A stretch of 45,489 bases of DNA from Acidobacteriota bacterium (GTDB taxonomy: Bacteria; Actinomycetota; AC-67). The stretch covers positions 1 through 45,489 of the forward strand of contig JACQXY010000026.1 in assembly GCA_016208485.1 (NCBI GenBank), given 5' to 3'. A program made the translations under genes and the position numbers. The notes under the pieces were generated by a model. The model did no database searches. It was not told the DNA's origin and worked only from the letters and a program-made list of their open reading frames with translations. Below are positions 1 to 7,027 of this stretch, piece by piece; positions within the stretch are counted from its first letter, which is position 1, and each line of letters begins with the position of its first letter.

Positions 1-108
1 CTCGACTATCTCCACGGGCAGCTCGCGGTGTGCCTGGAGAGCGAGGACACCGTCGAAGGCGTCGCGGCGTTCCTGCAGAAGCGGGCGCCCGAGTGGAAGG
101 GCCGGTAG
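1..108 (+). CDS. Enoyl-CoA hydratase/isomerase (crotonase) family, C-terminal end only
   Basis: Only the last 35 codons are inside the window; the stop TAG is at 106-108. The tail ends in SEDTVEGVAAFLQKRAPEW, the typical closing segment of crotonase-fold enoyl-CoA hydratases (SED..EG..AFLEKR.P.W). Such enzymes hydrate 2-enoyl-CoA or carry out related CoA-ester reactions in beta-oxidation. The catalytic residues lie upstream of the window, so the substrate cannot be judged. The next gene is a biotin-dependent carboxyltransferase on the same strand after about 100 nt, which fits an acyl-CoA degradation cluster. Confidence 0.7.
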   Translation, partial: LDYLHGQLAVCLESEDTVEGVAAFLQKRAPEWKGR

Positions 109-212
109 CGGTTTGACGCCGCCCAAGCGATAATCCCCCCACGCCCAGGCGGGCCCCGGAAGACTTCGGAGACACGCGGACTCCGGCGACGGGCCCCCGG
201 AAGGGAGCGAGC

Positions 213-1832
213 ATGTCCGAGCCACCCGCAGCACCTGCAGCGGACCGGGAGATCCCGACCCTCGCCTACACCGGTCCGACCATGGCGGGGGCCGTTTCCG
301 AGCTGGCGGAGCGCAAGGGCCGTCACCTCGGGATGGGCGGCCCCGACAAGATCGCGAGGCAGCACTCGCTCGGCAAGCTCACGGTGCGGGAGCGCATGGA
401 TCTGCTCTTCGACCCCGGCACGTTCCTGGAGTTCGGCCTGCTCGGCCATCACCAGTCGCTGTCGCCGGCGATGCAGGGGAAGTTCACGCCGGGCGATGGG
501 GTCGTGAGCGGCATCGGGGAGATCGAGGGCCGGAGGGCCTGCGTGATCGCCTACGACTTCACGGTCATGGCCGGCTCGATGGGCATGATCGGCGAGTTCA
601 AGGCCGGCCGGATGCGGGAGCTGGCCGCGCGGGAGCGGATCCCCCTCATCTGGTTGATCGACTCGGCGGGCGCGCGCATCCAGGAGGCCGCGGGATCGAC
701 TTTCGCGCGCACCGGCGACCTGTTCCGCGAGCAGGTCGTCATGAGCGGAGTCGTGCCGCAGGTCGCGGCGATGATGGGACCGGGCGCGGCGGGGACCGCC
801 TACATCCCCGGGCTCGCCGACTTCGTTCCGATGGTCAAGGGCGTCGCCTCCATGGCGCTCGGGGGCCCGCACCTTGTGAAGGCCGCCGTCGGCGAGGACG
901 TGACCGAGCAGGAGATGGGCGGCTCGCAGGTCCACTGCAAGATCTCCGGGGTCGCCGATCTCGAGGTCGCCGACGACCCGGCGTGCATCGCCGCGGTGCG
1001 CAAGTACCTGGCCTTCTTCCCGTCGAACAACCGGGAACGCCCGCTGGTCCGCGACGCGGACGACCCGATCGAGCGCCGGTGCGAAGATCTCTACCAGATC
1101 GTGACGGCCAACCCGCGCCAGGCGTACGACGTCCGCAAGGTGATCGCCTCGATCGTGGACGACCACGACTTCTTCCCGATGAAGCCCGACTGGGCGAAGT
1201 CGCTCGTCACCGGCTTCGCTCGATTCGGCGGCCGGCCGGTCGGCATTGTCGCGAACCAGCCCATGTTCCTCGGTGGCGCGATCGACGTGAACGCGGCCGA
1301 CAAGGCCGCGCGCTTCGTGTGGCTGTGCGACGCGTTCGACATCCCGCTCCTGTTCCTCATGGACTGCCCGGGCTTCCTGGTCGGGAGCGCGGTCGAGAAG
1401 CAGGGGATCATCCGGCACGGATCGAAGATGCTCTTCGCCGTGAGCGAGGCCACGGTGCCGAAGATCACTGTCGTGACGCGGAAGGGGTACGGCGCCGGCT
1501 ACTTCGTGATGAACGGGCGCGCATACGAGCCGGACCTCATCGTCGGCTGGCCGACCGCGGAGATCAGCGTGATGGGAGCCGAGGTCGCGGTGAACATCAT
1601 CGGCCGCTCCATCCTCGAGAAGATCCCCGAGGAGGAACGGGAGAAGAAGCGGACGGAGATGATCGAGGCCGTGCGCGCGCAGATCAGCGCGTACGTGGCG
1701 GCCGGGTGGTCGTTCATCGACGACTTGATCGACCCCGCCGATACCCGCACGGTCATCTGCCGAGGGCTCCGGCACGCCGAGGGCAAGAGGATCGAACGCC
1801 CCTGGCGGAAGCACGGCGTGCTTCCCGTCTAG
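213..1832 (+). CDS. Acyl-CoA carboxylase carboxyltransferase (beta) subunit
   Basis: This 539-aa protein has the length and two-lobed crotonase-like architecture of PccB/MmdA/AccD-type carboxyltransferases, which move a carboxyl group from biotin to an acyl-CoA such as propionyl-, acetyl- or methylcrotonyl-CoA. Recognisable segments are the early KLTVRERMDLLFDPGTFLE block, the oxyanion region GPGAAGTAYIPGLADF near residue 190, the GGSQVH block near residue 235, and the second-lobe segment DCPGFLVGSAVEKQGI followed by RKGYGAGYFVMNGRAYEPD. The ATG is preceded by GGAAGGGAG. A biotin carrier protein is encoded two genes downstream (2798-3016), a natural partner; a biotin carboxylase subunit is not in the window. 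Substrate specificity (propionyl-CoA versus another acyl-CoA) cannot be fixed by eye. Confidence 0.9.
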   Translation: MSEPPAAPAADREIPTLAYTGPTMAGAVSELAERKGRHLGMGGPDKIARQHSLGKLTVRERMDLLFDPGTFLEFGLLGHHQSLSPAMQGKFTPGDGVVSGIGEIEGRRACVIAYDFTVMAGSMGMIGEFKAGRMRELAARERIPLIWLIDSAGARIQEAAGSTFARTGDLFREQVVMSGVVPQVAAMMGPGAAGTAYIPGLADFVPMVKGVASMALGGPHLVKAAVGEDVTEQEMGGSQVHCKISGVADLEVADDPACIAAVRKYLAFFPSNNRERPLVRDADDPIERRCEDLYQIVTANPRQAYDVRKVIASIVDDHDFFPMKPDWAKSLVTGFARFGGRPVGIVANQPMFLGGAIDVNAADKAARFVWLCDAFDIPLLFLMDCPGFLVGSAVEKQGIIRHGSKMLFAVSEATVPKITVVTRKGYGAGYFVMNGRAYEPDLIVGWPTAEISVMGAEVAVNIIGRSILEKIPEEEREKKRTEMIEAVRAQISAYVAAGWSFIDDLIDPADTRTVICRGLRHAEGKRIERPWRKHGVLPV

Positions 1833-1866
1833 GCGTGCGTCCGACGGGTCGAGAGGAGGATCCCCC

Positions 1867-2883
1867 ATGAGTCTGGAGGACAAGGTCGCGATCTGCTGCG
1901 CGCTGTCGGGCGTGGCGGCGAATCGCACACAGTGTCCGAACATCCCGTACACGCCCGACGACTACGCGCAGGAGTCCCGGCGCGCCTTCGAGGCCGGGTG
2001 CACGATGGTTCACATCCACGCCCGCGAGCCCGACGGCACGCCCACGCACCGGGTGGGTGCCTACAAGGACATCCGGGATGCCGTTCTCTCTCTCGTCCCC
2101 GAGATGATCATCAACTTCTCGACCGGCTCGATCGGCATCCCGGTGGAGGAGCGCATCGCGCACGTGCGCGAGCTGAAGCCCGACGTCGGGGCCCTCAACA
2201 TGGGGTCGATGAACTACGCGAAGTACTCGGAGAAGCGGAAGGCGCTCGTGTTCGACCTGGTCTTCGCGAACCCCTTCGCCGACATCATCAAGTTCCTCAC
2301 GACGATGAACGAGGCCGGCGTCAAGCCGGAGCTGGAGTGCTTCGACTCCGGCCACATCGGCAACGCGTTCCCGCTGATCGACATGGGCGTGCTCACTCCG
2401 CCGCTGCACTTCTCGCTGATCCTCGGAGTGCTCGGCGGCGCCCTCCCGACGGCCCGCTCGCTCGCCTACCTCTCCTCGATCTTGCCGGAGGAGAGCGACT
2501 GGGAGGTGATCGGGATCTCCCGCGACCAGTGGCTGCTCGTCGCGGCCGCGGCGACCCTCGGCGGGAACATCCGCGTGGGCTTCGAGGACAACTTCTACCT
2601 GCCGAGCGGCGAGATGGCGGCCTCCAACGGAGACCTGGTCGCCGCCGCGGCCGGCATCGCGCGCACGGTCGGTCGCGAGGTGGCGACCCCCGCCGAGGCT
2701 CGCGAGATGATGCGCCTCCCCGCGAAACGTCCCGGCCTGGGGGCCAGGGGGTCCGGGGGGCAGAGGCGCCCCCCGGGGGGAGAGCAAACGACCGCGATTG
2801 GGCGCCGAGCCCCCCGGTCGAACAGGGGGTCCGGGGGGGTGGAAGGTCTTGGTCTCGGCCGGCGCGCAGGTCTCGGCGGGTGA
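1867..2883 (+). CDS. Beta-keto acid cleavage enzyme (BKACE, DUF849) with repeat-derived C-terminal tail
   Basis: The first ~290 residues are a BKACE/3-keto-5-aminohexanoate cleavage enzyme: a TIM-barrel, metal-dependent enzyme that condenses a beta-keto acid with acetyl-CoA to give a CoA ester and acetoacetate. Visible family marks are the metal-binding MVHIHAREPDG (HxH at about residues 56-58), NFSTGSIG, ECFDSGHIGN and the later VGFEDNFYLPSG with its metal-ligand Glu. RBS GAGAGGAGG precedes the ATG. The family normally stops soon after the segment ending AREMMRLP. Here the frame instead runs through a ~79-nt repeated element (residues ~294-319), then out of frame into the biotin carrier gene before stopping at 2881-2883. 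The last ~45 residues (Gly/Arg/Pro-rich) are therefore probably not native. The substrate is unknown. Confidence 0.85.
   Translation: MSLEDKVAICCALSGVAANRTQCPNIPYTPDDYAQESRRAFEAGCTMVHIHAREPDGTPTHRVGAYKDIRDAVLSLVPEMIINFSTGSIGIPVEERIAHVRELKPDVGALNMGSMNYAKYSEKRKALVFDLVFANPFADIIKFLTTMNEAGVKPELECFDSGHIGNAFPLIDMGVLTPPLHFSLILGVLGGALPTARSLAYLSSILPEESDWEVIGISRDQWLLVAAAATLGGNIRVGFEDNFYLPSGEMAASNGDLVAAAAGIARTVGREVATPAEAREMMRLPAKRPGLGARGSGGQRRPPGGEQTTAIGRRAPRSNRGSGGVEGLGLGRRAGLGG
2746..2824 (+). repeat. REP/MITE-like repeat, copy 1 (BKACE-biotin carrier junction)
   Basis: A ~79-nt GC-rich element that recurs at 33195-33274. Over the 64-nt core (2761-2824 versus 33211-33274) the copies align without gaps and differ at 7 positions (57/64). 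It begins with AGGGGGTCCGGGGGG, and that 15-mer recurs just after the element at 2824-2838. A perfect 9-bp hairpin is formed by CCGGGGGGC (2753-2761), loop AGAGGC, and GCCCCCCGG (2768-2776). A second GCCCCCCGG at 2809-2817 can pair with the same 5' arm, so two exclusive folds are possible. The copy lies inside the extended BKACE frame and supplies the TTG start of the biotin carrier. Confidence 0.8.
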
Positions 2884-3016
2884 CGTGCTGGTGATCCTCG
2901 AGTCGATGAAGATGGAGATCCCGGTGGAGGCGCCGGTCGCGGGCGCGGTGTCGGCCGTGAACGTCCAGGAGGGGAGCGTCGTCCAGGAAGGGGACGTGAT
3001 CGCCGTCATCGAGTGA
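2798..3016 (+). CDS. Biotin/lipoyl-attachment carrier protein (TB7.3-like) with replaced N-terminus
   Basis: A 72-aa protein dominated by a biotinyl domain. The biotinylated lysine sits in ESMKMEIPVEAPVAG and the C-terminus is GDVIAVIE. Length and ending match the small actinobacterial biotinylated protein TB7.3 (Rv3221c, 71 aa), and the next gene is a pdtaS homologue as in M. tuberculosis. The first 14 residues ([14 protein letters not shown]) are encoded by the repeat copy at 2746-2824 and its flanking G-run, not by family-like sequence; homology starts at WKVLVSAG. The usual ~13-residue first strand is missing. TTG at 2798 is the only start codon between the upstream in-frame stop (2708-2710) and the domain. 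GGGGGGAGAG at 2775-2784 is the only RBS-like run and is rather distant. The protein may be mis-folded, or functional with a substitute strand. Confidence 0.75.
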   Translation: MGAEPPGRTGGPGGWKVLVSAGAQVSAGDVLVILESMKMEIPVEAPVAGAVSAVNVQEGSVVQEGDVIAVIE

Positions 3017-3034
3017 GGCTGGGGGCCGGATCGC

Positions 3035-3040
3035 TATGCT
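3035..3040 (+). promoter_or_regulatory. Putative -10 box (TATGCT) of the pdtaS-like gene
   Basis: TATGCT ends 9 nt before the ATG at 3050, giving a very short or no 5' leader. No convincing -35 box lies upstream, within the end of the biotin carrier gene. The same -10/start geometry recurs elsewhere in the window. Confidence 0.35.
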
Positions 3041-3049
3041 GGATCCGGC

Positions 3050-4510
3050 ATGGCGGCCCTCCCGGACCTCGCGCGAGACCGCGCCGGACTGACGTCCCCG
3101 GAGATCGACCACCTCCACCGGCTGGTGGCCGACTGGCAGATCTTCGCCGACCTGTCGTTCGCCGACCTGCTGCTGTTCGCCCCGGTCGCCGGCCGGGACG
3201 CCTTCGTGATCCTCGCCCAGGTGCGTCCGTACCCGGCGCAGACCCTCTATCAGGAGGACATGGTGGGGCGCGTCGTGCAGGCGGCCGACCGCCCGAGGGT
3301 TGCCGCGGCGCTCGCCGAGCGGCGCATCGTACGCGAGGGCGAGCCGGAGTGGCGCGCAGGAACTCCGGTACGGGAGCAGGCGGTCCCCGTGGCCTTCGAG
3401 GGCCGGATCGTGGCGGTGGTGAGCGCCGAGGAGAATCTGGCCACGGCGCGCACCCCCTCGCGTCTGGAGATGTCCTACCTGCAGGCGGCGGCCGATCTCG
3501 CGCGCATGATCGCCGAGGGGGAGTTCCCGTTCCGGGCGGAGGAGGTCGAGGAGCGCGAGATCTGGCCCCGGGTGGGGGACGGGTTCATGCGGATCGAGGC
3601 CGACTGGACCATCTCCTACGCGAGCCCCAACGCCGTTTCCGCCTACCACCGGCTCGGGATCATGGCGAACCTCGTCGGCCGGCGCGTCGGGGCGCTCGGC
3701 ATCGACGAGCGGAGCGTCCTCGAGCGGCTGGCGCGCGGCGAGCCGGTCGAGAACGAGGTGGAGTCGGGAGGGGCCTGGGTCCTGCGGCGGCTCCTCCCGC
3801 TCATCCGCGGCGGGGAGGTCGGCGGGGCGCTCGTGCTCGTGCGCGACGTTACGGATCTCAGGCGGCGCGACCGGATGCTCCTCCTGAAGGACGCCACGAT
3901 CCGGGAGATCCATCACCGCGTGAAGAACAACCTCCAGACCGTCGCCTCGCTCCTGCGCCTGCAGGCGCGCCGGCTCTCCTCCGTCGAGGCGAAGGAGGCG
4001 CTCGAGGAGAGCGTCCGGCGGATCGCTTCGATCGCTCTCGTTCACGAGACCCTCTCCCAGGACTGTCGGGAGTGGGTCGACTTCGATCACGTCGCGCGCC
4101 GGCTGCTCGGGATGGCCCAGGAGAGCCTCGCGGGCCCGGAACGCCCGTTGCGATTCGCTCTCCTCGGCTCGGCGGGGGATCTGTCGAGCCGGGTCGCGAC
4201 GCCTCTCGCGCTGGTCTTCGCCGAGCTGGTCCACAACGCGATCGAGCATGCCTTCGACGAGGAAGGTGGCTCGGTGTCGGTCGAGCTGATTCGAGCCGGA
4301 AGAGGCTTGCGCGTGGTGGTCCGGGACGACGGGAGAGGGCTGCCCAGGGGGTTCACGCTCGACCGGGGCGCGGGTCTCGGTTTGCAGATCGTGCGCACGC
4401 TGGTGGAGAGCGAACTCGGCGGGTCGATCGAGATATCGGACGAGGAAGGCACGAAGGTCGAGATCTCCGTCCCGATCAGGCCGGCGGAGGAGGGCGCGGG
4501 CGAGCTTTGA
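3050..4510 (+). CDS. pdtaS: PdtaS-type sensor histidine kinase (GAF-PAS-HisKA_2-HATPase)
   Basis: A 486-aa protein without membrane segments, so a cytosolic sensor kinase. Residues ~1-150 are a PdtaS-like GAF domain (EIDHLHRLVADWQ, then DLLLFAPV), ~180-280 resemble a PAS domain, and the HisKA_2 box REIHHRVKNNLQTVASLL puts the phospho-accepting histidine at residue 288/289. The ATPase domain shows an N-box (ELVHNAIEHAF), DDGRGLPRGF and GLGLQIVRTLVES. In M. tuberculosis PdtaS phosphorylates the ANTAR antiterminator PdtaR; no ANTAR protein is in this window, although a lone receiver is encoded at 9255. Orthology is supported by context: a TB7.3-like carrier upstream and a WhiB1-like gene downstream on the other strand. 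The short leader suggests expression independent of the carrier gene. Confidence 0.88.
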   Translation: MAALPDLARDRAGLTSPEIDHLHRLVADWQIFADLSFADLLLFAPVAGRDAFVILAQVRPYPAQTLYQEDMVGRVVQAADRPRVAAALAERRIVREGEPEWRAGTPVREQAVPVAFEGRIVAVVSAEENLATARTPSRLEMSYLQAAADLARMIAEGEFPFRAEEVEEREIWPRVGDGFMRIEADWTISYASPNAVSAYHRLGIMANLVGRRVGALGIDERSVLERLARGEPVENEVESGGAWVLRRLLPLIRGGEVGGALVLVRDVTDLRRRDRMLLLKDATIREIHHRVKNNLQTVASLLRLQARRLSSVEAKEALEESVRRIASIALVHETLSQDCREWVDFDHVARRLLGMAQESLAGPERPLRFALLGSAGDLSSRVATPLALVFAELVHNAIEHAFDEEGGSVSVELIRAGRGLRVVVRDDGRGLPRGFTLDRGAGLGLQIVRTLVESELGGSIEISDEEGTKVEISVPIRPAEEGAGEL

Positions 4511-4536
4511 GTCGGGACCCAGGGCCGGAGGATCCC

Positions 4537-4773
4537 TCAGGGCGCCGAAGCGGCGGCGCGCGCCGGCAGCGCGCTCGGGAACGGCCCGGTTTCCTGCGGG
4601 GGGCGCATCACCTTGGTGACCAGGAGCCAGGCGATGAAGAGGACGAGCAGCAGCGTCAGGAGGCGCACGGCGATCCTGCGGCGGGTCTCGAGCGGCTCGC
4701 GAGCGAATCCGACAGGACGCGTGAACTTGTCGGAGTAGAGCGCACGGGCGCAGCGTTCACGGATTCCGCTCAT
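4537..4773 (-). CDS. Small single-pass membrane protein, unknown function
   Basis: A 78-aa protein starting MSGIRERCAR. It has a basic stretch (RRRIAVR, residues 31-37), one hydrophobic segment (LLTLLLVLFIAWLLV, about 38-52), and a short Pro/Ala-rich tail, which suggests a single membrane-spanning helix with the N-terminus inside by the positive-inside rule. The ATG at 4773 is chosen over longer alternatives because upstream codons overlap the whiB gene and read as low-complexity Arg/Pro. A GAAGAG sits directly against the ATG, unusually close for an RBS. It follows the WhiB1-like gene by 43 nt on the same strand and may be co-transcribed. I do not recognise a family. Confidence 0.55.
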   Translation of the reverse strand: MSGIRERCARALYSDKFTRPVGFAREPLETRRRIAVRLLTLLLVLFIAWLLVTKVMRPPQETGPFPSALPARAAASAP

Positions 4774-4816
4774 CTCTTCGGATGCAAGCGCGTGTCCGGG
4801 ACGGCGGCCCGGTCCG

Positions 4817-5062
4817 CTAGACCGCGATCCGCTGGCGGGCGGCGCGCCGGACGGTGCGGCGCTCCTCCTCGGTCGCGCCCCCCCACACTCCGGCGTCCTG
4901 GCTCGTCTCCAGGGCCCACTCGAGGCACGGGTCGCGCACATCGCAGGTGCCGCAGACGGCTTTCGCCGCCTCGATCTGGGCCAGCGCCGCCCCGCTCATG
5001 CCGATGGGGAAGAAAATCTCGGGATCGGCATCCCGGCAGGCCGCTTGGTGTCTCCAGTCCAT
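4817..5062 (-). CDS. whiB1: WhiB1-like iron-sulfur transcriptional regulator
   Basis: An 81-aa WhiB-like protein. The four cluster-binding cysteines are C9, C37, C40 and C46 (…AACRD… and CGTCDVRDPCLEWAL), and the family turn GVWGG follows at about residues 58-62, then a basic tail RRTVRRAARQR for DNA contact. The start MDWRHQAACRD closely resembles M. tuberculosis WhiB1 as I remember it. WhiB1 is a 4Fe-4S, nitric-oxide-responsive protein that binds the primary sigma factor; that role is inferred from the family. It is transcribed divergently from the phosphodiesterase gene and convergently with the PdtaS-like kinase. A candidate promoter lies at 5139-5168, giving a ~70-nt leader. Confidence 0.93.
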   Translation of the reverse strand: MDWRHQAACRDADPEIFFPIGMSGAALAQIEAAKAVCGTCDVRDPCLEWALETSQDAGVWGGATEEERRTVRRAARQRIAV

Positions 5063-5138
5063 CGGTGTTCGGCTCCCTCTGCCTCGATGGGATCAAACCA
5101 TCGGAAAGAGTACCCCGGCTTGGATGAGAACGGGCGCG

Positions 5139-5168
5139 AGTATACGCTTGGTGCGCCGCGCAAGGCAA
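5139..5168 (-). promoter_or_regulatory. Putative whiB1 promoter (TTGCCT-18-TATACT)
   Basis: On the minus strand TTGCCT (5168-5163) is followed after 18 nt by TATACT (5144-5139), close to the primary-sigma consensus. The predicted transcription start is near 5132, about 70 nt from the whiB ATG. I saw no clear CRP palindrome (TGTGA-N6-TCACA) of the kind described for the mycobacterial whiB1 promoter. Confidence 0.45.
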
Positions 5169-5294
5169 TAGTTGGGGTCCAGGATATTTCAAGGTTCTGG
5201 CAATGTCGCTGCGCGAAGGGGCGGCATTCGGTCCTCCTGGAGGGGTTTTCACGAGCGCACATTCGCAAGGGCACACGCTCGGCAGGGATGCGGG

Positions 5295-6152
5295 GTGAGG
5301 ATCTACGGTCACCGAGGGGCGGCGGCGCTCGCTCCCGAGAACACGTTGGAGGGCTTCAGGGCAGCACTGTCTTGCTGCGACGGGTTCGAGTGCGACGTTC
5401 GCGCCACCCTCGACGGGCGTCTTGTGTTGATGCACGACGGTTTCCTCGAGCGCACGACCGAGGGGACCGGGCGCCTCGGCGAGCGCGTCTTCGACGAGGT
5501 TCGGGCTCTCGACGCCGCCTACCGGTTCCGGCCCGACCTCGGATACCCCCTGCGGGGCCGGGGGGTCGTGGTGGCCACTGTCGAGGAGGCGCTTCGGGAG
5601 GCGGCCGGCCGGGGCCGGGTGATCCTCGAGCTGAAAGCGCTCCCGTTCGAGCCGGGCTACGACCCCGATGAGCCGGTTGCACGTGCCTTGGGGGGGTTGC
5701 TCGGCGCCGGTGCCCGGGGCGACATCGTCGTCTCTTCGTTCAATCCGTTTGCCCTGAAGGTCTTCCGCGGGCTGGCACCCGACGTGCCGACCGCGCTGCT
5801 CGTCCCCGCGGCGCTCGAGGCGGCGAGCGGAATCGATGGTGCGGCGGCCGCCGGGCACAAGGGATGCCACCTGGCGGAGGCCCTCGTGGACGCTCCGGCA
5901 GTCGCGCGCGCCCGCGACGCCGGCCTCGAGGTCGTGGCATGGACCGTGAACGACCCGGCGCGCGTGCGCGCGTTCGATGGCTGGGGGGTGGACGGGATCA
6001 TCGCCGACGATCCCGTCGCGGCGGTGGAGGCCCTGCGGGCGTCTGGGGAGCGGCGGGTTCTGGGGGTGTCGCGCGACGAGGTCGATCAGGCGAGCACCGA
6101 GAGCGCCGCGCGAGCTGTCGAGAACTCGAATCGGGATGCCTCCCCGATGTAG
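5295..6152 (+). CDS. Glycerophosphodiester phosphodiesterase family protein
   Basis: A 285-aa GDPD (GP-PDE) enzyme that hydrolyses glycerophosphodiesters to glycerol-3-phosphate and an alcohol. It starts VRIYGHRGAAALAPENTLEGF, which carries the catalytic HRG and PENT motifs, followed by FECDVRATLDGRLVLMHD with the metal/catalytic E, D and H residues. ILELK near the middle and VVAWTVNDPARVRAFDGWGVDGIIADDP near the C-terminus complete the TIM-barrel signature. No signal peptide is visible, so it is probably cytosolic. GTG at 5295 is chosen because homology begins at once; a longer upstream frame has no family resemblance. The last ~22 codons overlap the end of the convergent lipid-kinase gene (6086-6152). 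Confidence 0.85.
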   Translation: MRIYGHRGAAALAPENTLEGFRAALSCCDGFECDVRATLDGRLVLMHDGFLERTTEGTGRLGERVFDEVRALDAAYRFRPDLGYPLRGRGVVVATVEEALREAAGRGRVILELKALPFEPGYDPDEPVARALGGLLGAGARGDIVVSSFNPFALKVFRGLAPDVPTALLVPAALEAASGIDGAAAAGHKGCHLAEALVDAPAVARARDAGLEVVAWTVNDPARVRAFDGWGVDGIIADDPVAAVEALRASGERRVLGVSRDEVDQASTESAARAVENSNRDASPM

Positions 6153-7027
6153 TCCCCGTCGGTCTGGAACGGGACCGGCTCACCGGCGACGATCTCGATC
6201 CGGTCCAGGTCGTGGCGATGCAGGACGGCACGCAGCCGGATGTGGCCGCCGGTCCCGAAGGCGCGCAAGATCATGCGCACCACCGGCACGGTCCGCATGG
6301 TGCGCAAGGCCATCAGATCCAGCCCGCCTCCGAGATCGGCGAGCGGGCAGACCTGGAACGGCCGCTCGCCGAGATAGGTGTACGGATTCGAGTTGCCGAC
6401 CACCGCGGCATGCAGGTTGGGTACCGTTTCCTCCGGCGCGTTCAGCGTGAGCAACGGGTGGCGCCTGTCGGTGGCGAAGAAGAACCGGCGCAGCGCGGTG
6501 GAGACGAACAGCCAGTCCCCGAAGCGCTTCCGCAGCCGCATCACTCGCTCCACCGAGCGCACGACGGCGGCGTCGAACCCGATCCCGGCGCAGAAGCCGA
6601 AGTAGCGGCCGTTCACGACCCCGAGGTTGACGCGGCGCGTGCTGGCGCCCTGGCGGATGCGCTCGAGGAGCACTCCGGTCGCCTCGGCGGAGTCGCGCGG
6701 CAGACCGAGGGTGCGCGCGAGGACGTTGGTGCCGCCGCCTGGGATCGGGGCGAGGATGACGTCGGATCCGGCGAGGCCGTTGATCACCTCGTTCAGGGTC
6801 CCGTCCCCTCCGAGGCAGGCGACGAGATCGATCCCTTGGTGGACGGCGCCTTGGGCGAGGTGGCGCGCGTGATCCCGGCGCTTCGTCTCGGAGACCTCGA
6901 GCTTCATCTCCGCCGACAGGGCCTTCGCGATCACGTCGCGCACGCGCGGGGACACGCGAGAGGCCTCCGGGTTGAAGAGCAGGAGGGCCCGGAGGGACGA
7001 GGGGTCTCGGAGCGCGCGGTTACGCAT
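6086..7027 (-). CDS. Diacylglycerol/sphingosine kinase-family lipid kinase
   Basis: A 313-aa DAGK-catalytic-domain protein (YegS/BmrU-like). It opens LRALLLFNPEASRVSPRV (family: NP.sG), has the nucleotide-binding GGDGTLNEVINGLAG at about residues 78-92, and a following PIPGGGTNVLARTLGL block where most members have P.GTgNdfAR. The C-terminal half reads as the second beta-sandwich lobe (VNLGVVNGRYFGFCAGIGFDA, VVGNSNPYTYLG, FQTDGDYIG). The product likely phosphorylates a membrane lipid or a polyisoprenoid-type substrate; the exact substrate is unknown. Its ATG overlaps the TAA of the upstream selenoprotein-type gene by 8 nt (7020-7027), and only a weak RBS is visible, which suggests translational coupling. 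A related gene (Rv3218, from memory) also neighbours whiB1 in mycobacteria. Confidence 0.85.
   Translation of the reverse strand: MRNRALRDPSSLRALLLFNPEASRVSPRVRDVIAKALSAEMKLEVSETKRRDHARHLAQGAVHQGIDLVACLGGDGTLNEVINGLAGSDVILAPIPGGGTNVLARTLGLPRDSAEATGVLLERIRQGASTRRVNLGVVNGRYFGFCAGIGFDAAVVRSVERVMRLRKRFGDWLFVSTALRRFFFATDRRHPLLTLNAPEETVPNLHAAVVGNSNPYTYLGERPFQVCPLADLGGGLDLMALRTMRTVPVVRMILRAFGTGGHIRLRAVLHRHDLDRIEIVAGEPVPFQTDGDYIGEASRFEFSTARAALSVLA

Noticed and set aside
112..134. TTGACG plus GATAAT upstream of the carboxyltransferase as a promoter
   Set aside because: The two boxes are only about 10 nt apart, too close for a sigma-70-type promoter.
2741..3016. A deliberate fusion of the beta-keto acid cleavage enzyme with the biotin carrier
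   Set aside because: The two frames differ: the cleavage enzyme frame passes out of register through the carrier start and stops at 2883. The extension comes from the repeat, not from a fused domain.
5063..5294. An extra small gene or riboswitch in the whiB1-GDPD divergent spacer
   Set aside because: No frame with family likeness or a convincing RBS was seen; only promoter-like boxes could be supported.
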